Notes: generated by a model not told the origin, from the letters alone. Shown: positions 1 to 7,884, counted from the first letter of the stretch. The stretch is 28,705 bases of DNA from an uncultured Clostridia bacterium (GCA_946539625.1 CAMNHT010000003.1:1-28705); one strand, 5' to 3'. Translations and numbers: made by a program.

Positions 1-366
1 CTTTCGATCGTGCCGAGCTGCGTCTACACCCGCCCGGAGATCGCCTCCGTCGGCATGACGGAGCAGAAAGCAAAGGACGCGAACATCCCCGTGAAGGTCG
101 GCAAAGTCACGATGTTTTCTAACGGCCGCACCGTGATCGTCAACGGCGACCGCGGCTTTATGAAGGTGCTTGCGCACGCGGAAACAAAGAAGATCCTCGG
201 CGTACAGATGATGGGCACAAATGTTTCCGACATGATCGGCGAACTCGGTCTTGCGATCGCAAACGGGCTCACCCCCGACGATCTTCTGAAGGCAATGCGT
301 CCGCATCCGACCTTCGAGGAAGCGCTGACCGACGCACTTCGTGATCTTTCCGCAAAGCTCGGCTGA
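1..366 (+). CDS. lpd: Dihydrolipoamide dehydrogenase, C-terminal part (partial)
   Basis: The reading frame is open from the first base, so the gene begins outside the window; about 121 residues are visible and it ends at TGA 364-366. The visible part is the dimerisation domain of the pyridine nucleotide-disulfide oxidoreductase family. It carries the start motif of that domain (YTRPEIASVGMTE) and, near the end, HPTFEEAL, the His-Pro-Thr/Glu segment that supplies the active-site base to the partner subunit. In dihydrolipoamide dehydrogenases this enzyme reoxidises the lipoyl group of 2-oxoacid dehydrogenase or glycine cleavage complexes, passing electrons to NAD. The FAD- and disulfide-bearing N-terminal domains are not visible, so another member of the family (such as mercuric or glutathione reductase) cannot be strictly excluded, although the HPTFEEAL form favours Lpd. 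An intrinsic terminator follows 25 bp later. Confidence 0.85.
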   Translation, partial: LSIVPSCVYTRPEIASVGMTEQKAKDANIPVKVGKVTMFSNGRTVIVNGDRGFMKVLAHAETKKILGVQMMGTNVSDMIGELGLAIANGLTPDDLLKAMRPHPTFEEALTDALRDLSAKLG

Positions 367-390
367 GCAATTCGGTTTATTCTCTATACC

Positions 391-420
391 AAAGGACTGC
401 GCGTGCCGCAGTCCTTTTTT
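391..420 (+). terminator. Intrinsic terminator after lpd
   Basis: An 8-bp GC-rich stem (GGACTGCG / CGCAGTCC) with a 5-base loop is extended by an A-tract on the left and a run of six T on the right. It lies directly after the dehydrogenase stop codon and before the promoter of the next gene. Confidence 0.85.
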
Positions 421-447
421 GCATCGTCGTTTGCGCGGAATATATCG

Positions 448-476
448 TTGCAAAATACCGGAGAATACGGTACAAT
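448..476 (+). promoter_or_regulatory. Sigma-A-like promoter of the AEC permease
   Basis: TTGCAA at 448-453 and TACAAT at 471-476 are separated by exactly 17 bp. The expected transcription start, about 7 bases after the -10 box, falls at about 483, which is next to the ATG at 484. The mRNA may therefore be leaderless. Confidence 0.6.
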
Positions 477-483
477 ATCGGAT

Positions 484-1416
484 ATGGAATACTTTTGGAC
501 ATCTTTCAACATCGTGATGCCGCTTGTCATTATGATGGCAGTCGGCATTCTGATCCGTCGGGTCGGTCTCGTTTCCGAGGATGCATTCCGCGTGATGAAC
601 CGCATTGTGTTTTACATCGGCATTCCGGCGCTTGTGTTCTACGGCGTCGCGACCGATCCTACGCCCGCGCGCTGGCAATATGCGCTGTGGGTGGCGGGAA
701 GCGTGCTCGCCGCGTTCGTCATTTCCATGCTGCTTGCGCTCGTTTTGAGTAAGGACCCCAGTAAGCGCGGCACGCTCGCGCAGGCGGCGTACAGAAGCAA
801 CGACGGCATCTTCGGGCTGGCAGTCGCTTCCGCGCTTTTGGGCGAGGGCAACACCGGCACGATGGCGTTTACGCTCGTGATCTCCGCGTCGCTGTTCGGC
901 GTGACCGGCGTGCTCTGCTACGAGCTGAACCGCGGCGGCAAGGTCAACATCGGCAAGGTGATCCTGAATACGCTGAAAAATCCGGTGCTGATCGCTGCAG
1001 TGCTCGCTTTCATCGTGCGGTTTTCCGGGATCACGCTTCCGTATTTCATTCTGAGGCCGATTGAATATTTCAAGCATATGTGCACGCCTCTGGGCTTTCT
1101 GGTCCTCGGCGGGGTGCTGTCGTTCAAGTCTTTGAAAGAGGATTGGAAGCTCGTTACGGTCATCAGCGTCGTCAAGCTTATCCTCTTCCCCGTCGCAGTC
1201 TGCCTGATCGCGTACTTTCTGGGCGGGCTTCGGGGACCGGAGCTTGCGTCCATCTTCATCGTATTCTCCGCACCGTCCGCCATGTCCTGCATGCCGATGG
1301 CAAGTGAGCTCGGCGGCGATGTGAAACTGTCCGGAGAGCTCATTGCGGTCACGACCGTGCTGTCCTTACTCACCGTATTTCTGTATCTCACATTCTTCGG
1401 AGGGATCCTTGCATGA
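484..1416 (+). CDS. AEC (auxin efflux carrier) family permease
   Basis: The product is a 310-residue integral membrane protein with about ten hydrophobic segments, the usual size and look of the AEC/PIN-like transporter family (bacterial members export malate, malonate or unidentified organic anions). The N-terminus (FNIVMPLVIMMAVGILIRR) and the late segment with SAPSAMSCMPMASELGGD are typical of bacterial members. The start at 484 is chosen because it gives the family-typical N-terminus; no Shine-Dalgarno sequence precedes it and the promoter would place the RNA 5' end at or just before the ATG. An upstream in-frame GTG would lie inside the terminator and lacks family-like sequence. The gene overlaps the next one by four bases (ATGA), so the two are co-translated. 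The substrate cannot be read from the sequence; a link to the neighbouring tRNA-editing gene is only positional. Confidence 0.85.
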   Translation: MEYFWTSFNIVMPLVIMMAVGILIRRVGLVSEDAFRVMNRIVFYIGIPALVFYGVATDPTPARWQYALWVAGSVLAAFVISMLLALVLSKDPSKRGTLAQAAYRSNDGIFGLAVASALLGEGNTGTMAFTLVISASLFGVTGVLCYELNRGGKVNIGKVILNTLKNPVLIAAVLAFIVRFSGITLPYFILRPIEYFKHMCTPLGFLVLGGVLSFKSLKEDWKLVTVISVVKLILFPVAVCLIAYFLGGLRGPELASIFIVFSAPSAMSCMPMASELGGDVKLSGELIAVTTVLSLLTVFLYLTFFGGILA

Positions 1417-2618
1417 CCGAACGGCTTTATCTTCTTGACAGCATGATGTCCGCGTTTGACGCGGTCGTTCTTTGCTGCGAACCGAAAAACGACGGGTATC
1501 TTGTTGAGCTTGATAAAAGCGCGTTCTTCCCGAACAAGGGCGGTCAGCCCTGCGACGTCGGCACGCTCGGCGATGCAAAGGTTTCGGACGTGAACGAGCA
1601 GGGCGAACGGCTTCTGCATTTTTGCGATCGGGAAATCCCCGTCGGTACCACGGTGCACGGCGAACTGGACTTTGCCCGTCGCTTCGACATCATGCAGCAG
1701 CATACCGGCGAGCATCTTCTGTCCTACTGCGCGTGGCATTTGTTCGGCGCGCAAAACGTCGGCTTCCATTGCGCTTTGACCTACGCGACGCTCGATCTCG
1801 ACAAGCCGGTCGGGCACGACGGGATCACGGAGATCGAAAATCTCGCGAACCGGCTTGCCGCTGAGAACGCGGCGGTGACGGCGACGATCTATGAGACCGA
1901 AGAGGACCTCAAGGGCATTCCGCTCAGAAAGCACGCGGAGGGTCTTTCCGCGCCGATCCGCATCGTCACGATCGAGGGCAGCGACGCGTGCACCTGCTGC
2001 GCGCCGCACGTCAGGCGCACCGGCGAGATCGGGCAGCTGAAGATCATCGAAGCGATCCCGTACAAGGGCGGCACGCGCTGTACGTTCCTGTGCGGCATGC
2101 GCGCGCTCCGTCACGCCCAGCAGATGCAGGACACGGTTTCCGCGATCGCGCTGCGGTTTTCCACTTCGCGGGAGCAGGCGGAAGCGGCGGTATTGAAGCA
2201 GGCGCAGGATCTGTCCGACGCAAAGAAGGAGCTCAAACAGGCATACGCCGCGCTGGACGACTATCTTGCAAAATCACTGATTGCCGAAGCGGAAGATCTC
2301 AAGGGCACAAAGCTGATCGTAAAGGTGCTTGAACACGCGGACGCAAAGCGGCTCCGCCCGCTCGCCGCCGCAACGATGACGGATCGAGCGCTTACCGTGC
2401 TGTTTTCCGACGTGGGCGATCGCGTGTTCTATCTACTCGCTTCAAACGGGATCAAGGCCGATATGGGCGTTCTCATTGCCGCGGTCAACACAGCGCTTTC
2501 CGGAAGCGGCGGCGGACGCGGAACTTTGGCGCAGGGCAGCGCAAAAAAGCCCTCCGACCTCATTGAGACCGTCGAAGGACTTCGGACCTATTTCAGAAAC
2601 GTGCTTCTTCACGGATAA
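1413..2618 (+). CDS. Alanyl-tRNA editing protein, AlaX type with DHHA1 domain
   Basis: A 401-residue protein built like the editing and C-terminal parts of alanyl-tRNA synthetase without its aminoacylation core. It has an N-terminal beta-barrel (FFPNKGGQPCDVG near residue 38), then the zinc-binding editing site: H97 and H101 in HTGEH, and C195 with H199 in CCAPHVRRTGEIG. The C-terminal DHHA1-like domain ends with the glycine-rich GSGGGRGTLAQG segment. The family hydrolyses mischarged Ser-tRNA(Ala) or Gly-tRNA(Ala) in the cytoplasm. All four zinc ligands are present. The usual CGGTH form of the last motif is CCAPH here, a variant seen in free-standing AlaX proteins. The start codon overlaps the stop of the AEC permease (ATGA), so translation is coupled. 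A terminator follows directly. Confidence 0.9.
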   Translation: MTERLYLLDSMMSAFDAVVLCCEPKNDGYLVELDKSAFFPNKGGQPCDVGTLGDAKVSDVNEQGERLLHFCDREIPVGTTVHGELDFARRFDIMQQHTGEHLLSYCAWHLFGAQNVGFHCALTYATLDLDKPVGHDGITEIENLANRLAAENAAVTATIYETEEDLKGIPLRKHAEGLSAPIRIVTIEGSDACTCCAPHVRRTGEIGQLKIIEAIPYKGGTRCTFLCGMRALRHAQQMQDTVSAIALRFSTSREQAEAAVLKQAQDLSDAKKELKQAYAALDDYLAKSLIAEAEDLKGTKLIVKVLEHADAKRLRPLAAATMTDRALTVLFSDVGDRVFYLLASNGIKADMGVLIAAVNTALSGSGGGRGTLAQGSAKKPSDLIETVEGLRTYFRNVLLHG

Positions 2619-2632
2619 CGGAAGATTTTACC

Positions 2633-2663
2633 ACCCGGTTTTTGCCGGGTTTTTTCTTTTTTT
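2633..2663 (+). terminator. Intrinsic terminator after the AlaX gene
   Basis: ACCCGG at 2633-2638 pairs with CCGGGT at 2645-2650 around a 6-base loop, followed by a long T-rich tract interrupted by one C. It starts 14 bp after the stop codon. Confidence 0.85.
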
Positions 2664-2705
2664 GCGGTTTGTTCATAAATACGGCACAACTTGCTTGCAT
2701 TCCTC

Positions 2706-2744
2706 TGCTATACTGACAGCATCCGAATTTGTATCGAAAGGGAG
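2706..2744 (+). promoter_or_regulatory. Extended -10 promoter and RBS of the NlpC/P60 gene
   Basis: TGC-TATACT (2706-2714) is an extended -10 element; no good -35 lies 16-18 bp upstream. AAAGGGAG at 2737-2744 is placed 7 bases before a GTG codon at 2752. This ribosome binding site decides the start: the long open frame upstream of it runs back through the preceding gene and its terminator and is not coding. Confidence 0.6.
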
Positions 2745-2751
2745 ATCGCCG

Positions 2752-4443
2752 GTGGAACACGCGAACAAACCGAAGCGCAGAGCGTATCTTGTGTATATCG
2801 CGGCAGCCGCGATTGCGGCGCTTCTCTTCGGCTGCGCGGCAACGGCAGGCTCACACGTTCCGGAATCGGAGATTCCGCAGGACGCCGTGGTCTATGAAGT
2901 GCCGCCGACGCCCGAACAGGCAATGGTAACGCCCGATCCCGCGCTGATTACGCCGGAGCCTTCCTTTGCCCCGACGCCGACGCCCTCGCCCACCCCGACG
3001 CCTTCACCGACGCCGACGCCCTCGCGCCATCCCTTAAACGGCGACACGCTGCTGCCCGGCGACGAGGAGCCGATCGTTTTAGACGTCCAGATCCGGCTGA
3101 TGGAGCTGAACTACCTCGATTTCGAGCAGCCCGACGACGAGTATTCCGAAGGTACGGCGGACGCGATCCGTGCATTTCAGGTGCGCAACGGCATCCATTC
3201 GAACGGGCTTTGCGACGCCGAGACCTTTGAGAAGCTGTTTTCCGAAGACGCGCTGACCTATGCAATGGTCAAAGGCTCGACCGGCGACGACGTGGAGATC
3301 GTAAAGGAGCGTCTTATCGAGCTCGGTTACCTTGACGGAACACCGTTCGGTGAATATGATGAGCAGACCGAGGCGGCGGTACGGCGGTTCCGGCAGAAGA
3401 ACAATCTCAGCAATGACGTCATTGTCGACAACGAAGCGTTTGAAGTTCTGCTCGGCGAAAACACCGTCGGCAATTTCTACGCGATCGGCGATAAAGATCC
3501 GGTGATCGAAACGTACCAGAAAAGCCTGTTTGCGCTCGGATACCTTACGTATCTGCCGGACGGCGTGTTCGGAAAACAGACGCAGAACGCGGTCCGCCGC
3601 TTTCAGGAGCAAAACGGTCTCGTCGTGGACGGCTGTATCACAAAAAGCACCGTCGATCTCATCAATAGCGGCGACGCGGAGCCGTTCGCCTTTGCCGTCG
3701 GCACGGAAGGCGCGGACGTGGAGCGCATCCAGAAACGGCTTGCGCACTACGGATACCTTGCCGATTCGCAGATCTCCGGCTATTACGGGGAAAAGACGCA
3801 GGCGGCGGTCAAATCGTTCCAGAAGCGCAACAATCTCAAAACCGACGGCACCGTCGGTCCCGAAACGATGCAGCTGCTGCTCGGCGAGGACGCGAAAAAG
3901 GCGCCTGCAACACCGAAGCCCGCAACGCCGAAGCCGACGAAAAAGCCGACCGCAACATCCAAGCCCGGCACAACGCCGAAGCCCACGCAGAAGCCGACCG
4001 CAACACCCGACAGCGGTGACAGCGGCGACAGTGGCAGCACGATCGACTACGGACAGGGCATTGAGGCGTTCATCGACATCGCCGAATCCCGTCTCGGCTG
4101 CAAATATGTACGCGGCGCAAAGGGACCCGACAAATTCGACTGCTCCGGCTTCGTGTACTGGTGTCTCAACAAGGCGGGCGTCAAGCAGAGCTACATGACG
4201 AGCATCGCGTGGCGCAGCTGCTCGAAGTACAAGCGGATCAAGTCCATGAGCAGCCTTAAGCGCGGGGACGTGCTCGTGTTCAAGGGCTCCTCTATGAGTT
4301 CCGGTCACGTCGGGATCTATCTCGGCGGCGGCAGAATGATCGACGCGTCGTCCTCAAAGGGCAAGGTCCGCATCACCGACAGTGTGCTTACGAGCACCTA
4401 CTGGAAAGAGCACTTCCTGATGGCATACAGAATCTGGGACTGA
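2752..4443 (+). CDS. Lipoprotein NlpC/P60 peptidase with four peptidoglycan-binding repeats
   Basis: A 563-residue exported wall hydrolase, starting at GTG 2752 behind a good ribosome binding site. The N-terminus has basic residues, a hydrophobic stretch and a lipobox ending at C28 (LLFGC), predicting a membrane-anchored lipoprotein. A Pro/Thr linker (about residues 45-90) precedes four PG_binding_1-type repeats (about 104-165, 175-240, 250-305 and 318-382), each with the pattern 'RL..LGYL...G..G..T..AV..FQ..N.L..DG'. A second Lys/Pro/Thr linker leads to an NlpC/P60 domain (about 435-563) with catalytic C464 (FDCSG) and H519 (GHVGIYL). At the third catalytic position, 12 residues after the His as in E. 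coli Spr, there is Asp (D531, MIDASS) instead of the usual His. The family cuts peptide stems, typically D-Glu/meso-DAP bonds. The gene has its own promoter and is monocistronic. Confidence 0.93.
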   Translation: MEHANKPKRRAYLVYIAAAAIAALLFGCAATAGSHVPESEIPQDAVVYEVPPTPEQAMVTPDPALITPEPSFAPTPTPSPTPTPSPTPTPSRHPLNGDTLLPGDEEPIVLDVQIRLMELNYLDFEQPDDEYSEGTADAIRAFQVRNGIHSNGLCDAETFEKLFSEDALTYAMVKGSTGDDVEIVKERLIELGYLDGTPFGEYDEQTEAAVRRFRQKNNLSNDVIVDNEAFEVLLGENTVGNFYAIGDKDPVIETYQKSLFALGYLTYLPDGVFGKQTQNAVRRFQEQNGLVVDGCITKSTVDLINSGDAEPFAFAVGTEGADVERIQKRLAHYGYLADSQISGYYGEKTQAAVKSFQKRNNLKTDGTVGPETMQLLLGEDAKKAPATPKPATPKPTKKPTATSKPGTTPKPTQKPTATPDSGDSGDSGSTIDYGQGIEAFIDIAESRLGCKYVRGAKGPDKFDCSGFVYWCLNKAGVKQSYMTSIAWRSCSKYKRIKSMSSLKRGDVLVFKGSSMSSGHVGIYLGGGRMIDASSSKGKVRITDSVLTSTYWKEHFLMAYRIWD

Positions 4444-4462
4444 CGGCACTGCCGTTCGGTGC

Positions 4463-4492
4463 GTCGGATTCCGTTCTCAACCGACCTTTTTT
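4463..4492 (+). terminator. Weak possible terminator after the NlpC/P60 gene
   Basis: GTCGG (4463-4467) can pair with CCGAC (4481-4485) across a 13-base loop and is followed by C and six T. The short stem makes this a tentative call. Confidence 0.4.
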
Positions 4493-4508
4493 CACCGGTT
4501 GTCGGCAC

Positions 4509-4536
4509 TTGCCATTTCCGAAATATGTGGTATACT
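4509..4536 (+). promoter_or_regulatory. Promoter of the 64-residue protein
   Basis: TTGCCA (4509-4514) and TATACT (4531-4536) are 16 bp apart, and the -10 box is preceded by TGG (an extended -10). AAGGAG at 4545-4550 lies 10 bases before the ATG at 4561. Confidence 0.65.
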
Positions 4537-4560
4537 GAAGAAAAAAGGAGATTTCTGCAT

Positions 4561-4755
4561 ATGTCGACGCTGAAGGAAAGCTGGGAGAAAGTCGGCGATG
4601 AGCTCGAAACGCTCGGAAAGGACCTCGGAAAGACCATCGTCAAAACCGTAAAGGCCGGCGCGAAGGTCGTTTCGGACTGGGCGGAGAAAGACGACGAGAA
4701 GGCAGAACCGCCGAAGGAAGACGTCGTGATCGAACCCGAAGAGAAAAAGGAATAA
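4561..4755 (+). CDS. Small highly charged helical protein, unknown function
   Basis: A 64-residue protein starting at ATG 4561, supported by AAGGAG and by a well-formed promoter. The first 40 residues form a predicted amphipathic helix (LGKDLGKTIVKTVKAGAKVV). The tail is almost all Glu, Lys, Asp and Pro. There is no signal peptide. I do not recognise a named family; similar short Lys/Glu-rich proteins are common in Clostridia and some associate with membranes through such a helix, which is only a possibility here. The gene stands alone between two terminators and converges on the phage head cassette, from which it is separated by a shared bidirectional terminator. Its dedicated promoter, ribosome binding site and terminator argue strongly that it is expressed. 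Confidence 0.75.
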   Translation: MSTLKESWEKVGDELETLGKDLGKTIVKTVKAGAKVVSDWAEKDDEKAEPPKEDVVIEPEEKKE

Positions 4756-4766
4756 CATCAGTACAC

Positions 4767-4792
4767 AAAAAGCCGCTGAAAAGCGGCTTTTT
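4767..4792. terminator. Bidirectional terminator between the small protein and the phage cassette
   Basis: AGCCGCT / AGCGGCT form a perfect 7-bp stem with a GAAA loop, flanked by four A on the left and by four T (then CG) on the right, so it ends transcription from both sides. It marks the downstream end of the minus-strand head gene operon. Confidence 0.85.
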
Positions 4793-4807
4793 CGTTTCCT
4801 TTCGTCA

Positions 4808-5677
4808 TTATGCGCCGGGGAACTGCTGCATAAGCTTTGCGTAATCGCCCGCGCCGAGGCTCCAGAGGATCTCGCTGCGCAGCGTCAGATATTTTGTATC
4901 GGACCGGTCGTACAGTCGTTTGCGCTCCTGCGGCGTCATGCGCGCGACAAGATTCGCGATCGTGCGGTAGTCCGATTTCGGAACGTTCTGTCCGTTTTGC
5001 AGAAGCTGCGAAAGCATTGCGGATCCGCCGTTCTCCGACGCGGATCCGCCCACGGAAGCGCTCCGGCCGCCGGATCCGGAACCCGACACGCCGGACAGCA
5101 GGGCGCGGTACAGCGCCTGCGCGGCGTTCATCGCCTGCTCTCGCGCGTGGTTGATCTGCTCGGCATTGAATTCGTCGACCTCGATCTTCTTTGCCTGCTG
5201 CTCCTTCATCGCGTCGTACAGGTGTCCCGCAAGCTCGGAGGCATAGCCGCTTTCGAGTGTGCTGACGTCCCGCGATTCGCCGCGATACTGCCGTTCCTTG
5301 ACGTCAGAAAGATAGGTGCTTTGCCCCATCCCGCGCGACCACGCGTCCGCGTCGAGCTCGGCGTTGATGCGTTCCGTCTCAAGGCGGCGGTTTTGGATCG
5401 CCTGCTCGTATGCGGGGCGCAGCCAGTTTCGGATCGTTTCGGAAAGCACACTCTCGTCAAGCGGCGTAAACTCGACCGTTTCGGGAAGATAGTGCTGCAG
5501 CATTTCCTGAAACAGGGATTCAAGCGAAGGGATATCGGGCGTCGAGACGCCCGTGTTCGATCCGCCTCCGCTGCCGCTGCCGCCGTTGGATACGGGTTCC
5601 GGCTCCTTCGGCTTCGACGGTTTCGGCTGCGTAATGCGGATCGGAGGCGTCAATGGGTTGATGGGTAGTTTGATCAT
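4808..5677 (-). CDS. Last gene of the phage head cassette, unknown virion-type protein
   Basis: A 289-residue protein that I cannot assign to a family. The first 20 residues are rich in Pro, Ile and Lys, followed by a Gly/Ser linker (about 31-42). A long helical, strongly charged middle (about 50-185) contains many Glu, Gln and Arg and could form a coiled coil. A second Gly/Ser-rich linker follows (about 195-220). The C-terminus looks like a small helical domain (YRTIANLVARMTPQERKRLY). In P22-like genomes the genes at this position encode needle or ejection (internal virion) proteins; the helical, linker-rich build would fit an injected or internal virion protein, but this is inference from position. 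The gene starts one base after the stop of the preceding gene, so it belongs to the same transcript, which ends at the terminator at 4767-4792. Confidence 0.75.
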   Translation of the reverse strand: MIKLPINPLTPPIRITQPKPSKPKEPEPVSNGGSGSGGGSNTGVSTPDIPSLESLFQEMLQHYLPETVEFTPLDESVLSETIRNWLRPAYEQAIQNRRLETERINAELDADAWSRGMGQSTYLSDVKERQYRGESRDVSTLESGYASELAGHLYDAMKEQQAKKIEVDEFNAEQINHAREQAMNAAQALYRALLSGVSGSGSGGRSASVGGSASENGGSAMLSQLLQNGQNVPKSDYRTIANLVARMTPQERKRLYDRSDTKYLTLRSEILWSLGAGDYAKLMQQFPGA

Positions 5678-5678
5678 A

Positions 5679-5876
5679 TTATTCTCCTTCCGTGCGTTCG
5701 GCTAACGCCGATTCGATCTCTAAAAGCTTGTTGTATAAAAGCTCCAGGTTCTGATTCAGATTGTTTTCATTCTGCGCGACGCTCGAATCGTAAGCGTCAC
5801 GGTCGACTGAGGCGGACGGCATGCGTCCGAGATAGACCGGAAACAGCGCCTGCATGCCTGTGGGTGTGTAAGCCAT
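5679..5876 (-). CDS. Small phage protein with coiled-coil C-terminus
   Basis: A 65-residue protein with a strong AGGGAGGT ribosome binding site 5-6 bases before its ATG; that site overlaps the stop codon of the upstream hub gene, so the two are coupled. The second half (NENNLNQNLELLYNKLLEIESALAE) has heptad-like Leu and Ile spacing and probably forms a short coiled coil. No family is recognised. The position directly after the gp10-like hub gene is where P22 encodes its needle protein gp26, which is also a coiled coil but much longer, so the equivalence is weak. It may simply be a small structural accessory protein. Confidence 0.7.
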   Translation of the reverse strand: MAYTPTGMQALFPVYLGRMPSASVDRDAYDSSVAQNENNLNQNLELLYNKLLEIESALAERTEGE

Positions 5877-5889
5877 GACCGTACCTCCC

Positions 5890-7320
5890 TCAGCACGGAC
5901 GCTTCTGCTGATCGAACAGCAGCGTCACGGGCGCGTCGAGCGTAAAGGGCTCTCCGTTTACACTCGAAAACCGCAGTCGGAACACCCGCCCGACGCCGCG
6001 CAGCGGGATCTCGGTCACGCCGAGCGGAACGGAGGACAGCCGAATCTGCGTTTCATACGTTCCGCCGTCGGACACGGCGCGTACGCCGATCCGTCCTTCG
6101 CCGGTCGCGGTAATCCGCAGAAGCGTTTTGTTCGTGTCCTTTCTGCCGAGATCCATCGCGGGCGTGCTCCACCACGCGTCGATCGGATCGCCGTCATAGC
6201 TCGTGTTGTTGTCAAACGCGACGAGCTTTCCCTCGCCGGTCAGCATATACAGCGTGCCGTGCACCGTGCACAGATCGACGGCGGTAAAACCGTTTCGAAG
6301 CATAAACCGGTCCCGCAGCACGTCATATTCGATCAGCGTATCGTCATACAGCGCGCCGTGGCGCATGCGGATCGCAAAGCAGAGCGTATCGACGCAGGCA
6401 GCGGCGCGAACGCCGTTGAGATTCGCAAGCTTCAGGATCGGCTCCAGAGCGCGGAATGAAGCGCTCTTTCGAACGGTCTGTCCGTCGTAAAAGCAAAGCC
6501 CGCCCTCCGTCAGAAAGAACAACCGGTCCGCATAGCGCACGCAGGCAGTGTGCAGCGGCTGACGGAACGCCGCGTCCACCTGAATGATGCGGTAATTTGC
6601 CGGTCTGTCACCCAAAAGCCTGTACAGTGAATCACGCTTGAAGATCAGAAGCTGATTCGACATGGCAAAGAGTCCCGTGATCGGGTCGTCGTCCACGCCG
6701 ACGTCCACATAGCCGCCGGATACGTTTTCGCTCGTCTCGTCGCTGCGCCAGTCGTCGATCGTTCTGCCGCCGCCGGGCGCCTTGCTCCAGTACAGTCTGG
6801 CCGGCGCGTTCGGATCGCCCGCAGCGAACAGCCTGCCGAAGTACAGTTCCGCGTAGCTGACCGCCTTATCGGATTGCTTTTCCGCCGATCCGAACATGTC
6901 GACGGCATTCGAACCCGCGTCGAACGTCAGCATGGGCTCGGTTCCGCATGCGATCAGCAGTCGATCCGCGGTGCCGATGCGCACCTTCAGAAAGTCCATA
7001 CGCTCGCCGGTGACGCCGCGTTCAAACTGATACAGCATGCGCCATGCCCGGACCGATTCGTTGTAGCAGTACATTGCATCCTGCGCAACGGCAAGATACC
7101 GGCTGCCCTGTTCTGTTGCATAAACGTACATCCGTTCGAACGACGTTTCCGGTTCGACGATCTCCGGTACTGCGCGGGAAAACCCGCAGGCGGATTGCAG
7201 CGCGCCGGTGCGCGTGTCCGCATTGCAGGCGTCCGGGCTCATATCGGGCTTCAGAAGCCCTTCTGAAAGATCCATCCGCACGCTGCCGAACGACGGAAGC
7301 GTTGCTGTCTGATATGCCAT
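5890..7320 (-). CDS. Phage hub / DNA-stabilisation-like protein (P22 gp10-like)
   Basis: A 476-residue protein, starting at ATG 7318-7320 behind a GGAGG site. It is rich in beta structure, with repeated short segments resembling propeller blades (for example ADRLLIACGTEPMLTF, NQLLIFKRDSLYRLLGD, ADRLFFLTEGGLCFYDG and GTLYMLTGEGKLVAFD). Such a beta-rich protein placed right after the head-tail adaptor matches the P22 gp10 hub (packaged DNA stabilisation protein, about 470 residues), which closes the portal channel below the adaptor ring. The assignment rests on size, fold impression and gene order, not on a diagnostic motif. It lies 13 bases downstream of the adaptor gene and upstream of the 65-residue gene, all in one operon. 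Confidence 0.6.
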   Translation of the reverse strand: MAYQTATLPSFGSVRMDLSEGLLKPDMSPDACNADTRTGALQSACGFSRAVPEIVEPETSFERMYVYATEQGSRYLAVAQDAMYCYNESVRAWRMLYQFERGVTGERMDFLKVRIGTADRLLIACGTEPMLTFDAGSNAVDMFGSAEKQSDKAVSYAELYFGRLFAAGDPNAPARLYWSKAPGGGRTIDDWRSDETSENVSGGYVDVGVDDDPITGLFAMSNQLLIFKRDSLYRLLGDRPANYRIIQVDAAFRQPLHTACVRYADRLFFLTEGGLCFYDGQTVRKSASFRALEPILKLANLNGVRAAACVDTLCFAIRMRHGALYDDTLIEYDVLRDRFMLRNGFTAVDLCTVHGTLYMLTGEGKLVAFDNNTSYDGDPIDAWWSTPAMDLGRKDTNKTLLRITATGEGRIGVRAVSDGGTYETQIRLSSVPLGVTEIPLRGVGRVFRLRFSSVNGEPFTLDAPVTLLFDQQKRPC

Positions 7321-7333
7321 AAACGCCTCCGTT

Positions 7334-7879
7334 CTACCACTGACCGGTGATCCGGTAATCGGTCGGTTCGTCAAAATCGAGTTTCAGACGGCGCTTGCGC
7401 GTTTCGTACAGCGACATCGCTGCGGACGCGTGATTCAACCCCTGCGCGTCGTTGATCAGCGAAAACCGTCCGACCATATACAAAACGATCAGCGGATGGC
7501 ACGCTGCGGGCAGTTCGGGCTCGTCGTCGTCCTCGACAAGCGGTTTCGGAAGATACCGATAGACGACGGTCATGGTCCCGTCCTTCACCCCGGGCACGCG
7601 CAGCGTCTCGGTATCTGTATCGAAACAGAACGGAACACGCATGCCGCTGCGTTCCACGCCGAGCACCTTTCCGACCGTGTACGGAAGCGCCGAAAGATCG
7701 ATCCTGCCGCTTCGAAGCGGCAGCGGATCACGCCGCCACGGGCGAAACGTCTCGTAAAGGTCGACAACCGCTTCATTCGCAAACCGCAGAAGCTTTTCCT
7801 TCCAGAGCGGCAGTGCAGCGGTGTCCTCGGGATGCTCAAGCTCTCCGAGCGCGCTTTGGATGAGTGCAAGTGCGGTCAT
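7334..7879 (-). CDS. Phage head-tail adaptor protein (P22 gp4 / gp6-like)
   Basis: A 181-residue mainly helical protein. ATG 7877-7879 is chosen as the start because it follows the preceding stop by five bases; the open frame extends upstream, but those residues are Arg-rich and read out of frame through the preceding gene. The N-terminal helices (MTALALIQSALGEL, then FANEAVVDLYETFRPWRRD), the beta-rich middle and the C-terminal LPAACHPLIVLYMVGRFSL segment resemble the adaptor proteins that dock under the portal and join it to the tail in podoviruses and siphoviruses. Length is close to P22 gp4 (166 residues). The gene lies between the coat-side genes and the hub gene, exactly where an adaptor is expected. 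No strong Shine-Dalgarno is seen, so translation is probably coupled to the gene upstream. Confidence 0.75.
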   Translation of the reverse strand: MTALALIQSALGELEHPEDTAALPLWKEKLLRFANEAVVDLYETFRPWRRDPLPLRSGRIDLSALPYTVGKVLGVERSGMRVPFCFDTDTETLRVPGVKDGTMTVVYRYLPKPLVEDDDEPELPAACHPLIVLYMVGRFSLINDAQGLNHASAAMSLYETRKRRLKLDFDEPTDYRITGQW

Positions 7880-7884
7880 GGCGA

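Noticed and set aside
2476..2751. N-terminal extension of the NlpC/P60 protein upstream of GTG 2752
   Set aside because: The extension overlaps the AlaX gene and its terminator and lies partly upstream of the promoter; the lipoprotein signal peptide begins right after GTG 2752.
3079..4308. Open frame of 409 codons antisense to the NlpC/P60 gene
   Set aside because: The sense strand encodes recognisable repeats and a catalytic domain; the antisense product is low-complexity and has no ribosome binding site.
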